Positions 11,993 to 24,392 are shown, numbered from the stretch's first letter. The stretch: DNA of 64,000 bases from Viscum album (GCA_963277665.1 OY728159.1:1024195343-1024259342), one strand, 5' to 3'. Made by a program: numbers and translations. The notes: a model not told the origin generated them from the letters alone.

Positions 11993-13879
11993 ATCCTTTA
12001 GTGGATCTCTTGATCCTTTTAAATTTCAGTTTTTTCCACAAGTACAAAAAATTAATCTTGTTAATTCACCCTTTGGAATATGGTGTGGATCATTAGTGGT
12101 CTCTAATAAAATCAAAAAAATAAAAAGATGATATTATACATATAGAATGAAAAAAATCATTTAATAATATTTTTTCATATTCAAAATCCCAATGATAAAG
12201 GATTGAAATAAGTAAAAAATAATATAAGTCTATCAAGGATTATATGGAAGACATCACCCGACTATCAAGGTATGCCTTTGGAAACTCATTCAAAAGTATA
12301 AATATTATAAATGAATATAACTTTTTTAAGAATATTTATATTTAAATAAAATATGTTTCTTATTATTAAAATTGAAATTGAATTGACTCCTAAAATCGAT
12401 GTGACATAGTATTCTTATGTTATGATATACCATTTTTTTATGTAAAATTAAACCTATAATGATTTTATTTCAGTAATAGGGGATAATATGAAAACCAAAG
12501 TATAATTAATAATATTGTTCAATAATATTAAAGATTTTGAATTTATATAAATTTACATTAAACATGTATATATTTCTATATCATAACTCAGAAGATATTA
12601 TATTATTAATTAGACATAAATGATAAATTTCAAATTATTAGGCTTTAAAATAAGTTTTTTTAAAAGATAAAATATATTTCTATAAAATTATTTTTATTTT
12701 ATCTATATAAAAGATTATTTTATTTGTATATATTTTATTAATGTTATTTTTTGTTAATTATATGTATTAAAATTAATATTTATTATTATAATATTCTTAG
12801 AAATAATTTTATCAAGTTATGAAACAAGAAAATTATTTTTCAAATGAAATTTCTTTATTATGTTTATAATATGTTTTTATTTAAAAAATATTTTAAAAAT
12901 TAATGAATTTATAAATTATAAAATAGGTTTTATTATTTTCTTCATCCTAAATAAATTATCATCAAGTTAATTTTTGGTATTTTCTGACCGAATCAAAATA
13001 TTATTTAATTATTACTAATGTATAATTTTTAAGAATATTGTATCATTTTATAAATCATTATTCTATAAATATGACATACAAATAAATGATAATTATTGAG
13101 CATATCATAAATGAATAAATAATTAAAAAAAATTAAATATTATTCAATTAATTTAAATTAATTTTTGTATCGTGATAAATATGAGAACATTTCTTTTTGA
13201 TGACGTAGTTCCTCCTCAATATTCAAAAAGTAAAATTTCATTCCTTTAAATTTGTATTATGGAAGGTAAAATATTTTTATATACCTTATAAGATAAAACA
13301 TATTAATAATAAATTACTTTTGCATATATTATATATTTTTATAGTTATATAGTAAGATATTTACCCAAATTCATGCCCAACACTTTCACAAGGTAACATA
13401 ATAAATATAATTTAATAAATATGTTGTCCCAAAAATATGATAATATAATTACCCTATTAATGATATTATATTATATAATTAAAAATAATAATTCCAATTT
13501 ATTTTTTTAAAAACTTTTATTAAAATACATGAATAATTATGGAAAATTCATATGTTGTGTCAATGTAAATTTTGTGCAAGTAGAAGAAAAACCAAAAAAA
13601 TGTTTTAAAAACAGATTTTTATATGTTTTGGGTGGATTATTGTTCTTATGATTTTTTAAATAAAAATATATTGGTAATAAATTAATAAAATCTTTAAATA
13701 TAATTTATATATCTATCTATGTATTTTAAATTATAAATTTGTAGAATAACTCTAAAAATGACATAAATAGGAATTTAATGTAAATAGTAATTTATAAAAT
13801 GATAAAAATAATTAAATATTAAGTTTGGTAAAGTGGGGATATTAAATAATTGATAATACCGTATATTAACATTGGACTA

Positions 13880-14100
13880 TAATAGTTTTATACGTTTTGG
13901 TCTAAACGACCACGAGATGGATGATGTGAAAAATATCAATTATGTATATGTATTCAACATGAAAAAATGAAATAATATTAGAATTAATTTTTAATTAACA
14001 TGCAAAAATTTCTTAATAATTTTTATAATTAAAAATTTCTATTATTTAGGGATTTACAACATTTGTGTTGTGATTCCATCCTTAAAGTTATGTTTTTACT
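13880..14100. repeat. Dispersed/direct repeat, copy 1 (about 220 bp)
   Basis: Pairs with 14940-15165 in the same orientation. Both contain a 24-base identical core beginning GATGATGTGAAAAATATC (13920 and 14982), preceded by 'ataatagtttta' and followed by collinear AT-rich text ending 'ttgttgtgat.ccatc.tta'. The spacing is about 1062 bp. It could be the terminal repeats of a small non-autonomous element, or one duplication. Confidence 0.7.
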
Positions 14101-14202
14101 ATATATTGTTCCTAAATACTTCTATACATATTCGTATTCAGGTTTATAATTCTATTTAATTTCCAAAATTCAATTCTTTGATGTCTTTGGACTCAATCTA
14201 AG

Positions 14203-14241
14203 GAGGCTTCTTTAGGTGAGTGGTATGAGTTTTGAAGCCTC
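14203..14241. repeat. Inverted repeat, 8-bp GC-rich arms
   Basis: GAGGCTTC at 14203-14210 is exactly complementary to GAAGCCTC at 14234-14241, with a 23-base loop. It stands out because the surroundings are nearly all A/T. Its role is unknown. Confidence 0.5.
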
Positions 14242-14939
14242 TTTCTATATTCTTATTTTTTATAATTTATAGGAAAAAATTTAAAACGTCTCTTATTTTT
14301 TATCTGTGATTATATTCCTATGGTGTTGACATTTTTTTGATTAATATATCATGATATATCATTTGTTACCTCACATTGAACTCTTTTCATCAGTCGTTAT
14401 TACATCAAAAATAAATTTCCCAAAAGGGGTAATTTCTCTTAAATTATCATCTTTTTCTTATAATAATATTATTCACGTTAAAAATTATTCCTAAATTAGT
14501 ATCTTAGTTATAAGATAATTTTTTTATGGAACCAAAATATATATTTTGTTATCACTTACATTAAAGTATTTTGAATAAAATCTCTTATACTAAAGTTTTA
14601 CATTAATAATGTGGATAATGATATTTTCATAAACATATGTCTTCCTTGTTTATTAATAAAAAAATTATTTTATGACTGAATATTACATGAATATTTAGGA
14701 AATTTTATAATTATGATTCTATAATGTAACATTATATTTCAAAAAAATAAATAAATGGTAAACAATCATAGATATTTATTTCCATAATAAACATGTTTTC
14801 TGGGGATAACTACATATATATTGACTATTTCATGACATATTAAACTCCCTTGATTAAATAATTATAAACACACAAACCATGACACTTATGAATTTTATAG
14901 AACCCATTGAAAATTAATTATTTACTATTACCATTGTAC

Positions 14940-15165
14940 CATAATAGTTTTATTTTTCATAGACTGAACAACCTCAAGACAGATGATGTGAAAAATATCA
15001 ATTATATAAATATATTAAAAATGAGAAAATGGAATAAAATTAGTATTAATATGTAATTAACATGAATATTTTGTTTAATAATGTTTATAATTAAAATAAT
15101 TCTATTGGATAAGTATTTAGAGCATTTTTGTTGTGATACCATCATTAAGGTAACAAGGTTTTTAC
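14940..15165. repeat. Dispersed/direct repeat, copy 2
   Basis: Partner of the copy at 13880, same orientation, with the identical 24-base core at 14982-15005 and more than ten small differences elsewhere. I see no PBS or terminal TG/CA pair that would prove an LTR origin. Confidence 0.7.
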
Positions 15166-16249
15166 TTAAATACTTACATTAAAAGTTTCAATGTCTTAAT
15201 CTCAACTATTTATCCACCATGATCAAATTTATTTTTTTTACACATTTCATTATATATAAATATATAATTTTCAATATGATTTTCAATTTTCCTTGAATTT
15301 CTGATAGGAAAATAAATTTAACAAGTTTTCATATTTTTCTTTATAGTTTATTTTATATTATAAAAAAATGTTAATGGAAAAAAATTAAATTCATTCCAAA
15401 AGATCTTAGGTCAACCCCACCCCCCCACTTATATGGGTTATAATTTATAATAATCCTCTTAATGATTCCCTAATTTTTTATATTACATTATGTTCTCTTA
15501 TATTTTATAAAAAATATATTTGAAATAAATGTTATCATAAACATAAAGGTTTTTTCCTCTTATTTTTTTGGGGTAACTAAAGATTTCATATTCTTATCGG
15601 TTCAAATGTATAATATGATTAGTTTTATCACAGAATGAAATATTTTATGTGTTTTATCATTGTTATGGATATTTGAAATTATAAGGGTGGGTCTGATATA
15701 TCTCTTAAATTCATTGAGTAGTTATTTATTTTATTGATAATTAATTTTGGAATTAATTTATTATAATTATTACATTACGGGTGAAACATGTGATTATGGG
15801 TAATATTAATATGATTTACCACGTAACGTTAATGGTCATTTTTTATGGTTTATAAAAATATTCATAATGGAATATTTTGGTCACAGATGTTTATTCTTAA
15901 TTTAAATGTATGTTTTATATGAGCTTAACATTTTTTATTTAAAAGAAATACTTTTTAAATATATTCTAATTATTTCAATGGAATAGGAAGTTTTTATTTC
16001 TTTTTTTACCACTTAAAAATTTTTCTTCTCAACCCATGTTTTCAAAAAAAAACTTACTAATCTTAAGAATGAGTATAAATGATTATGATTTTTAGTATTG
16101 AATAAGAAATTTTTCCTGAGAATAAAGAATGAGTATAATTTGAATGCTTTGGTTTAGTGTTAAAATATCCATTTGTTGGAAATTTATGGTTTTATTATAT
16201 AAATGTTTTTTGAAAATGTCAAAAACATAAAAACTAATGTGTATTGGTT

Positions 16250-16673
16250 TTGTAAGTTATGTAATATATGCTATAAATCAGCTGATTATGGGATGGATAT
16301 GTCAAGATGATTATATTCGTCCCAGATTATAATGAATACATTCAATCTCACATTACATTATCACTGATCGCTGTAAATAACAAATACAAATGGTTGAATG
16401 TAAAGAAAACACAAACAAATTTTATCATTTCTTCACTTCTAATGTGTATTTTTGGGAAAATGCTAAATATGATATATATATTCTATAAATTTGATAATTA
16501 TGGGGTGGGTATTTTTGGGTCTTTACATTCATCCCTAACTATAATAAGCACATTAAATCTCACATTCTCTTTTTCTCGATCACAAAAAATAACAAACATA
16601 AATCGTTGAATATAAATAAAATTAACAAAAATATTTTCTTTTCATCACCACTAAGAGTTAATATTGGGAAAAT
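16250..16673. repeat. Tandem duplication, 212-bp period
   Basis: Two adjacent units. Three separate anchors give the same spacing of 212 bases: 'aatctcacatt' (16345/16557), 'gttgaat' (16393/16605) and 'tgggaaaa' (16453/16665). A partial third unit may precede it, since 'taatgtgtatt' recurs at 16235 and 16440 (205 bases). The copies differ at many positions, so the duplication is old. Confidence 0.8.
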
Positions 16674-18593
16674 ACACAAGATGTGATATCATTGTTCCAT
16701 ATTCTATTATCATTAAAAGTTATATGGTTGTAAAAAATGATCCAATAACTCATTAAAATATGTTTATTTATTTACCATATTCCATTATCATGAACTCATC
16801 CTTCATGAATTGATCTATAGTAAAAGAATGGCCCAAAAATTTACTGAAAATATCATTTTGAACTCTTTCTTATACATCTATTATCTACTAATATCTATTA
16901 AAATCTAAAATTTGTTTAGTATTGAAACATGTATACATGTTTTAAATAATTAATTCCTCAACAAAACATGATTTCTTAAACTTCTTACAAAATAACATCC
17001 TACACAATGAAAACACTATGATGTAGTGTGAACCTTTAGAGAACCTTACTAGGAATGAAACCATAATTTTTTAGGGTTTTATTTATATATAAATTTTATT
17101 CTAGAGCCACATTAATATTTCTTATATTATCACTATATTGTTACTCTATCCAATAGTCCTTACTTACCCATTATAATTAGAATGCTTTACTTCCATTACG
17201 GTGAAATGGTATATGTTGTGACAAGGAACATAAGAGATGGTTCATGCATGTCCCCTCTAATCTTTAAGGATTAGTCACACATATTTTCTAGAAGATAGAT
17301 TATTATTTTTTACATGTGGCATCTTCTAGTATTTTACTATGATTTATTATGAAGCATCCCTTCACCACATTCAAATTAATAAAATACATAACAAATTATA
17401 ACATTTTATATTTATTTTTACTTGAATTCCCTCTTGTAACATCATCGTTTCATCTTATTATGTGTCTATATAGAATCACATAGCCCAGATTATAATGGGT
17501 TAAATATATTTCTGTAATAATATAGTTTTATGTATTGATTCATGTATTTAACATAACCACCATTATGGTGTGGCATATATTTTTGAAATATGGCTCACCA
17601 TCTTCTATAGAATAAAACATATATAGTTGTAAAATTAATATTTAATTGAATATATTCCAGTATAAGGTACACTATTTTGTCATTATTTGAGTTTTACAAA
17701 AATATAAATTCATTATTCTAAAATTACACCTTACATGATCTAGCTTATGTCACTACCTCAATAGTATGCCTAAACTATAATTAACCAATGAATTAATCAT
17801 ATATTATGATTTTGAATGAATTCATAACAAAAATTAGTTTCAATATATTGTAATAAAATTCACTTCTTCCTAGTCTCACATAGTCTTGTTTTATTTTAAA
17901 TCCTTATTTCACAGTTTCGCACTCCATTCATAAACGGTAACCAACATCACTTCATCTATATCTTATAATTCTTTCTATCATTTCAAAAGATTATATCACA
18001 ACTATAAATTGAAAATACCTAAAAAATAAATTGAAAATGAATAAAAATAAATACCTCATTTTTGAACTAAAATTTATTTGAAATCTATTTCTATTTATAA
18101 AATAAATTTAAAAGGCTGAATATTTTTATAAATAAAAATTAAAAAATCATGAAAATAAATAGATATTTTAGTGAGAATTTGAAATGGACACAAATGATGA
18201 TTACCCGATATTTCTCTATAATTTTCTTATTAGTGTTTCATGTAATTAATTCTTGGTTTTGGGACTCGATACAATTCACACTACTCAAAACTCTTTTATT
18301 TTCTGTATGTCTTTATAATTGACCCATCATAGCTTATAATAAATCTGACCTCTACTTTTTTAAATTCGTCTAATTTATCACCCAATAAAGTAGAGTCACT
18401 TAAGCCTATGACAAATTATTATCCCTACCACAACCATATCAAAGTATAGAATATAAATAAATTACATTATTACAACAAAATCCCTCAAATTCTATAAACA
18501 ACACACAATATGTCATAAATAATTTGATCCTATGTCTGTATGAGTTGAATATCTAAGAGGGAATTTGAATTTTCAGTATTAGGACTGGAAAAA
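16674..18593. other. AT-rich sequence left of element C
   Basis: No gene, RNA or repeat family recognised. It ends in five A residues directly before the element C LTR; these may be one side of its target-site duplication. Confidence 0.4.
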
Positions 18594-20231
18594 TGTAATG
18601 ACATGGAAATTTAAATGATTTTTTATTTAAATTTCGTTGTAATTTTATGAGTCCGCAGTTTCTGACGGAACCAGATTCTGAGGCCCAGTGTGCCCGGAAT
18701 CAATTCCTGGAGTTTAGCTCAGGTATGTTCAGTGAATGAATGGGCGGGTTTTCCTAACATTTGATCAGGTGCTCAGAATCGAAATATGAGGGCACCGATG
18801 AAACCGCAGCACCGGTAATCGTTTAGGAACACCTTTTCTAGAGTTGCGATTGCTCGGGAGGAGTTGATAAATATGTGAATAATAAAAATAAATTTGTTTT
18901 ACAATTTTATTTTTACTTCTTTACTAATGGTTTAAGTGTTATGGAAAATAAAGTTGTGTCACAACTTCTTCCCCCTCTTCCTTATGAGGGAGTTAGGGTG
19001 CGGCCCACACGAGCCCCCACCTCCTTCAGATTCCCTAACACCTTATTCATTTAATTCTTTGATAGCTCCCCACATTTAATATGAGGAGCCTTTACATCTT
19101 CCCCTCTCTCCTATTAATATTTTCCAACTCTCTTAATTAATGGATTGGCTATATGAATTAATTTGAATTAAGAAGGAAATGGAATATTATGGGAGAGCCT
19201 TGATTTTATTCTAGTCTTCGATTTCGTTTTATTGGGAGGTTTTTTTGGAGAGCTCAAGAGAAGAAAAATGTCCTCCCTCCGAAGAAGAACCAGACGCCGA
19301 CTGTGGAGACCGACGCCAACAACAATGTTCTTCTTCTTCATATGACATTGACGGAATCGATACCGTTCTTCCACGACGCCTGACTACCACGACATTTGAC
19401 TTCCATGACTCGATGACGTTCGACGTCAATTTCGAGGTAAGGAATTATTTGAGAATGATAATATTTCCCATGGTTGTTTCCTTCTAGACAAAGAACACAG
19501 AACAACTCAACAATGACTTTATCCGCGAATGTTTTATTTAAAATTGTGGGATGGGAACAATGGTATGCTACAACTCATTTAAGAGGTTGTGGAATGACTT
19601 GATTCAACATAATTTATGTAAAATTGAATGTTTATTCATTATAAAATCCTGTTTAAATCTTTCCATTTGATAAAACCTAACGTGAAGTGCGCGGGCTGAA
19701 CCAACATGGCCCGACAACCCTCCACAGATTCTTGTTGGTGCACAGATTGACAAAGATGGTGAGACAAGATCGCAACGATGTTTGGAAGCCGTCGCAATGA
19801 AGACCAGTTCCCGGAAGGACCGCAGGCGATGACGGTAGGCAAAACGGACCACTGGAGCGCATCCGGTGGTCCACAGAGGGCGACGGCCCCAGCGACAGGC
19901 GGGGGCGGCACACTGCCAGAGAAAACCACCCTAGCTGAGCCATGGAGGTGGAGGAAGAACCAGAACGGCAGAAGCTGTTTCGGATTGGATGGCGCCGCAT
20001 TAAGCCACTCCGGTTTCGTTCAACCGGGGGGTTGTAACCCCGCGCTCCTCGCTGGCCACGTGGACCGCGCCTGCGCCGGGCCCACCGGCCGCGCCAGCCG
20101 GACCGGCCGCGCTGGGACAGACACCCCATGCCGGGCCGGGCCACAGTCTAATGGGCTGGACCCAGACACGGGTCGGGTCGACCCAGTTCGGGCCGACCAG
20201 GGGGTATCGGGCCAGGTCGGACCGGGCCCGA

Positions 20232-20830
20232 ACCCCCTATTCTCAGGCGGTTTCATTCAAATGCCCATAACATGGGCTACGGATCTCTGATCGACACACC
20301 GTCAGTTGCGATGGAATCCTTGGATCAAGGAAGTATTTTCTTTGTTTTACACTCAAGGTTTTGGATAACTTTGGGTATAGCCGGGATGGTTCGAACACGA
20401 AACCAACCAGGCCCTCAGAGAGGAAATGACTATAACTTGATCTCCAGACGTTTGATTGAAGTGTCGTCGACATTGTTGGATTTATCTTAGTGATACGGAC
20501 ATTTTGGCTTACTCTACTTGAGGTTCGGACGCAGTTGGAGTATGGCCGGGTTGGATTGTACCCGAAATCCATTACGGCCCCTGGAACGGAAAAGCCGATA
20601 ACTTTCAGATCGGACGTCTGTCTGACAAACCGCCAGCGTCGTTGGTGATCACGTTGAGAACGGTCCTTATGAGTATACCCTATGTGAGTTTGGGGTACAG
20701 TTGAGATACGGTCCGGTTGGTTCGCACACGAAACCAACCGGGCCCTTGGGACAAAAAGAATAATAACTAACAGTCTGGGCATCTGATTGACGCACCGTCT
20801 GGTTCGTTGAGACACCTATGGAGAGGTAGT
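20232..20830 (+). repeat. 165/166-bp tandem array in the 5' LTR of C (about 4 units)
   Basis: The anchor 'ataac' occurs at 20267, 20432, 20598 and 20763, spaced 165, 166 and 165. After each anchor comes a block ending in a GAC.CACCGTC-like phrase (for example GACGCACCGTC near 20790); before units 2-4 comes a GGTTGG..CCAACC inverted repeat then GGCCC. The units are strongly diverged in sequence but the period is strict. The matching array in the 3' LTR is at 26481-27080. Confidence 0.88.
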
Positions 20831-21003
20831 ACTTTTAGATACTTATTCGTGGGACTTTGTGATGCATAGAGTATCTACATATATCTATTGGAGCAGACCC
20901 TCCTGGAGATGAGCATACGGGGTAGGGAGACCGTGTAGCTGGCTGAGACATGATGGCTGCCTGTCTGATTTTATTCGGAGTTACTTGCATTGCCTAGTGG
21001 GAG

Positions 21004-21215
21004 CACTACTTTGTGAGCTGGAAGACCCATGGCAGTTGATCACTACATTGTGAGATGGAAGACCCATGGTACTCGACAGAAGGATTACCTCTGTAGGCTA
21101 TGATGGGGATCAATACTGTGTGAGGTGACAGACCCATGGCGGATTAGAACTACTTTGTGAGGTGTATAACATGTGGTACTCGACAGGAGGATTACCTCAG
21201 CAGTCTTAGGTTAGT
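21004..21215 (+). repeat. Composite 37/70-bp tandem array in the 5' LTR of C
   Basis: The phrase cactactttgtgag..gg.agacccatgg starts at 21004, 21041, 21111 and 21148 in variant forms, giving steps of 37, 70 and 37, so the higher-order unit is 107 bp repeated twice. The longer step carries GTACTCGACAG.AGGA.TACCTC. The same array is in the 3' LTR at about 27247-27460. Confidence 0.8.
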
Positions 21216-22086
21216 GATCAGTACCTCGAAGTCGTGACAAGATCATTGTACTCATTAGAGAGGGAGCTCTCTAGCAGTTACAGTTTTGATAATTAAAATC
21301 CTAGTTTGATCTAAGTCAATGACCATTGTGTTTTCCTCATGATTGAGAAGGGTTACTAAATTACTTACGTATATGTATGGACATATACCTAAGTAGTGGT
21401 TATCCATCGACTTCATATCTGAGAGATACCTTGTGGCTGAGATGGGTTACTTGGTAACTTAGGTATAATTATGGGCTTATACCTAAGTAAGGGTTATCTG
21501 TTGAGAACTTTATTTTTGATTATCCATGTTTGATTTTAGTGAGACCTTTAGGGTCTTAGAGTCCCTACTATGTATCTTATACTCACCCCTTCATGGGATT
21601 TTCCTACACTTCATTGTGTTGGTTGCAGACGATGGACATCACTGATCGTGGTTGAGGCATGTAGAGTTGTATGGTACCCGGAGGTGGATCTCACGACGAG
21701 TCCGTACCCGGAGGAGACAGAAAGACATGGAGTGCTTAGGAGGACATCTGTACCTACCCTTCAGGTAGGAACTCGGAGGATGATCCAGAAGCTGCTTGTC
21801 ACCTTTCAGTTGTTGTCCTTTGAGTTTTACTTTACTTTCAGTTGTACTTGTACCTTTCTTTTTGGGCTTGTATTTTCAGACCCTTGTACTTTCAGCACGT
21901 TTGTTATACTGCTTTTATTAGTGTGTCTCATGATTGTACTCTGTTATTGTGATTTCATTTCGTAAAGGCAATGTCTCACCTTTTTATTGGGATTTACGCC
22001 TTTGGTGCTAGTCGCCAGCCCCTGACCTATGGAAGGCGGGCTTGGGGTACTCACGGAATGGGCACTGAGGATGGTTCATGACAAAT

Positions 22087-22098
22087 TGGTATCAGAGG
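22087..22098 (+). other. Primer-binding site of element C
   Basis: TGGTATCAGAGG, identical at 11 of 12 positions to the sequence complementary to the 3' end of plant initiator tRNA-Met. It follows the LTR end by three bases (AAT). It fixes the orientation as plus. Confidence 0.92.
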
Positions 22099-22374
22099 TG
22101 TCGGTTCTACCGCAGAACTTGTAACTCTGATTTTTCTTTTCTGTGAAGAAATAGTGTTAAGAGTAATGAGTGTGGTTTTCAGTTCAAGGAGTCCAGTTTT
22201 GGTGCAGGCAGTAGAAGTATCCATACAACAGGACCCTAAATTCTGATTTCCAACTCAGTGCACGAAAACACTGATTGTGTGTGTGTTTTCAAAAGTTTCC
22301 CCCTTAAAACATCTCAAACCAGGTCAGCTCACCAGGTATAATCATTTGATGGTGTCATGTATGTTTCTTTCAGG

Positions 22375-23199
22375 ATGTCTTCCAATGGACGTCCAGCTAG
22401 ATCCCATAGGTATGTACTTATTGACAGCCTGCCGAGCGATGAGGATTCGGTATAGAGCCCTCTTACAGTTGTGGAACAAGCAGAGGCACCAGCGGTACTA
22501 CCATACGTTGGGCCACTAATGCCACCAGCCCCAGTAACAGGCGATGCACGCCGCTTGATCACGCTGCAGGAGTTCCAACACCAGAGGACACCCAGGTTTC
22601 AAGTAGAGACAGACCCACAAGCGGATAAGGATTGGCTCGAGGCTGTGGTGAGAGTTTTCAGGATAGTAGGTACACCAGTAGGCTTCATGGTGATCTTTGC
22701 TCCCAGCCTCTTTCAGGCACCAGCAAGTAGGTGGTGGAGTCGGATGCTCTAGTTTTTCGATGAGATGGCCTTTACATGGGGAGACTTCGAGACCTTCTTC
22801 AGTGTGGAGTTCATACCAGCGACTCTACACCCCGAGCGTGTTCAGAAGCTGTTGCCTTTTTCGTGGAATTTTCAATCAGTAGTCGAGTCATCTGTAGGCA
22901 GTAGACAGATGATGGAGGGGTCCAAGAGGACCAGACCAGCAGATGGGTGATCTCGGGATATAGGATCGGTAGAGTGGGCCACCAGGGGTGGAGTCAGAGC
23001 CAGGCGTGCCAGAAATGGACAGTGTTTCTCCTAAGGTAGGAAGGGTCACATGGCACGTGATTGTCCGACTCCCCACACAGTTGATCTGCAGGCACTAGAT
23101 GAGCCACCAAGACACGAGCAGCGGTGGGTGCTTGAGCGACAACCAAGCAGTGGACAAGAAAGTAGAGCTTCGGATGTAGGTGGACAGGAGCGAAAGTAG
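22375..23199 (+). pseudogene. Gag fossil of element C
   Basis: One frame carries all recognisable gag parts. It opens MSSNGRPARSHRYVLIDSLP, reaches a TAG at codon 27 (22453), then ETDPQADKDWLEAVVRVFRI and APASRWW, a second TAG (22750), then FTWGDFETFFSVEFIPATLH. This is the retrotransposon gag pattern DP..A..WL..., A..WW, W..F...F...F.P. A TGA (22948) and a TAA follow. The C-terminal zinc knuckle is CFS*GRKGHMARDCPTP (23023-23073): its second zinc Cys is the TAA stop, the other three ligands are intact. The frame ends with TAG at 23197. At about 275 codons it is shorter than usual, probably by a deletion between the gag core and the knuckle. The ATG was chosen because it is in frame and close behind the leader. 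Confidence 0.85.
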
Positions 23200-23349
23200 T
23201 GGATACTTTTTTTCCTTGTACTTCTAGTTCCATGTTGTTGTTTTATTTGTGCCTTGTACTTTGAGCTGTAGTAATAAAAGACACTTATCTTTGTGATGTT
23301 TTCTTTCCTGTCCATTTGTCTGGTTGATACTGAGAGGTCCTGGTTAAAA

Positions 23350-23545
23350 CTGTTGACTTGACCCTCACATTCGAGATTTATACTAGAGGAGGCCCAGTGA
23401 CCTCACACTGATGCCGACAGTGTGACTCGACCCTTGGTGGTGAGAGTGATGGTTGGATCTCTTGGTAGTAACATCGAGGCCTTACGTCGTCGTCCATGGC
23501 ATGAATGCATCATTCATGTCAGGATTGACTATATTAGGAAATGGG
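23350..23545 (+). repeat. Internal direct repeat of element C, copy 1
   Basis: Pairs with 24050-24236. Shared anchors: ACTTGACCCT (23356/24054), TCGAGGCCT.ACG (23474/24161) and GATTGACT.TATTAGGAAA (23523/24215). Spacing drifts from 698 to 687 to 692, so small indels have accumulated in both copies. The content is not recognised. Confidence 0.8.
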
Positions 23546-24049
23546 CGTGGTTCATCCAGGTGATGAGAATGATTTTCTCTTTTCCACAAAAGAGAAATCT
23601 TAGCAACTCATTTAGATCATAGGCAAAGAAGGTGCAAATCAACCAGGAGCAGATGAAGACTACACAGTGCAGTAAGAAACAAGAAACTGGCGCCAGTCTC
23701 AGAGACTCGGGCATGTGAAATGTTTCAATAAGAGGAAGAATTAAGGAGAGATGAGTCTATGAAGCAGTAGAGGTGGAGGAAAAGCTAGGAGAGCCACATG
23801 AGGTGGTGTACATTTCAACATGTTAAAACCACCCGCCTTAGTTTTCCTCGCCAGGATTAGGGAGCTGGAGGGCATGGGAAGAGTGCAGCTACGTGCAGTC
23901 AAGGAGTGTGACCCAATGGCTCAAAAAATGATTCTAAGGACAGTCTGTGTCCACTACTAGCTTCCGTAGTAACAGACGTTGATACGAATCATTCCTTCCT
24001 TCCACGAATCTTGTCCCAAACCTAGAGTTTCTCGTAAGCCGTAAACTTG

Positions 24050-24236
24050 ACCCTAATGACTAGAGATACCTTGGGAGGAGACTCGATAATCACACTTATG
24101 CCGATAGTCTGGTCTGACCCTCGAGGTGAGAGTTTCAGTTGGAATCTCTTCGTGACACCGTCGAGGCCTAACGACATTGGTCCCAGAATGGATTGGATTC
24201 ACAGTTCATGCTCAGATTGACTGTATTAGGAAAAAA
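24050..24236 (+). repeat. Internal direct repeat of element C, copy 2
   Basis: Second copy, same orientation. One reading is an ancestral tandem duplication of a roughly 695-bp unit (about 23350-24049), of which the second unit was cut off near 24260, where the integrase remnant approaches. Confidence 0.8.
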
Positions 24237-24392
24237 GGTTGGGGTTTATCTACAACGTTAGGTGGGTTTTCCTTGGTCGGTGAAAAGGAAACCCCAGGCA
24301 GCATAGGATAAACTCATGCACAGGAAAGTGTGGTCGATCACTCTTGATTCAGTCAACCTTACCCTCATGGCAGCAGGAGTATTGAGTTTCAG

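Larger units (their letters stand above)
11993..16249. other. Very AT-rich desert
   Basis: Almost pure A/T runs with scattered isolated G/C; no ORF or family motif. It contains the duplication listed separately at 13880 and 14940 and a GC-richer inverted repeat at 14203-14241. The similar wording 'gagtttggtaaa' followed by an A/T tract at about 13824 and 35371 suggests that this tract and the one at 34.6-38.6 kb share a repeat family, but the match is short. Confidence 0.5.
18594..22083 (+). repeat. 5' LTR of element C (3490 bp)
   Basis: Starts TGTAATGACATGG and ends GGTTCATGACA, immediately before the PBS. Collinear along its whole length with 24894-28393. It is a mosaic: an AT-rich first kilobase; a GC-rich, CG-rich block at about 19990-20260 (GGGCCGGGCC-type wording); a 165-bp tandem array; a composite 37/70-bp array; and a U5-like end with TTGTACCTTTCTTTTTGGG and CTAGTCGCCAGCCCCTG. 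GC content in the middle is unlike anything else in the window. I could not place a TATA box with confidence. Confidence 0.93.
23200..24392 (+). other. Non-coding interior of element C with a long direct repeat
   Basis: No pol motif is present where protease, RT, RNase H and integrase core should be. Just after gag is UTR-like text, CCTTGTACTTTGAG (23252) and AATAAA (23273), of which the first also occurs in the element F LTR (61511). Then two diverged direct copies of about 190-210 bp follow, listed separately. The rest has stops in all plus frames and nothing I can name. Confidence 0.6.

Noticed and set aside
16307..16609. 100-codon open frame, plus strand
   Set aside because: It spans the 212-bp tandem duplication in an AT desert, has no family motif, and its composition (I, N, S, L, F) is that of random AT-rich DNA.
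12300..18500. Possible organelle DNA insertion because of high AT content
   Set aside because: No plastid or mitochondrial gene, tRNA or rRNA segment could be recognised; the sequence is uninformative A/T runs.
19778..20290. 170-codon open frame in the 5' LTR of C, with long antisense frames and a similar frame at 26222-26449
   Set aside because: It lies in the GC-rich block where stops are rare in all frames on both strands. The protein is Gly/Pro/Arg-rich without a motif, and the frame outside the block is not kept in the other LTR.
20243..20815. 190-codon open frame on the minus strand across the 165-bp array
   Set aside because: It runs through tandem repeats antisense to the element and has no recognisable domain; the matching region in the 3' LTR is broken into shorter frames.
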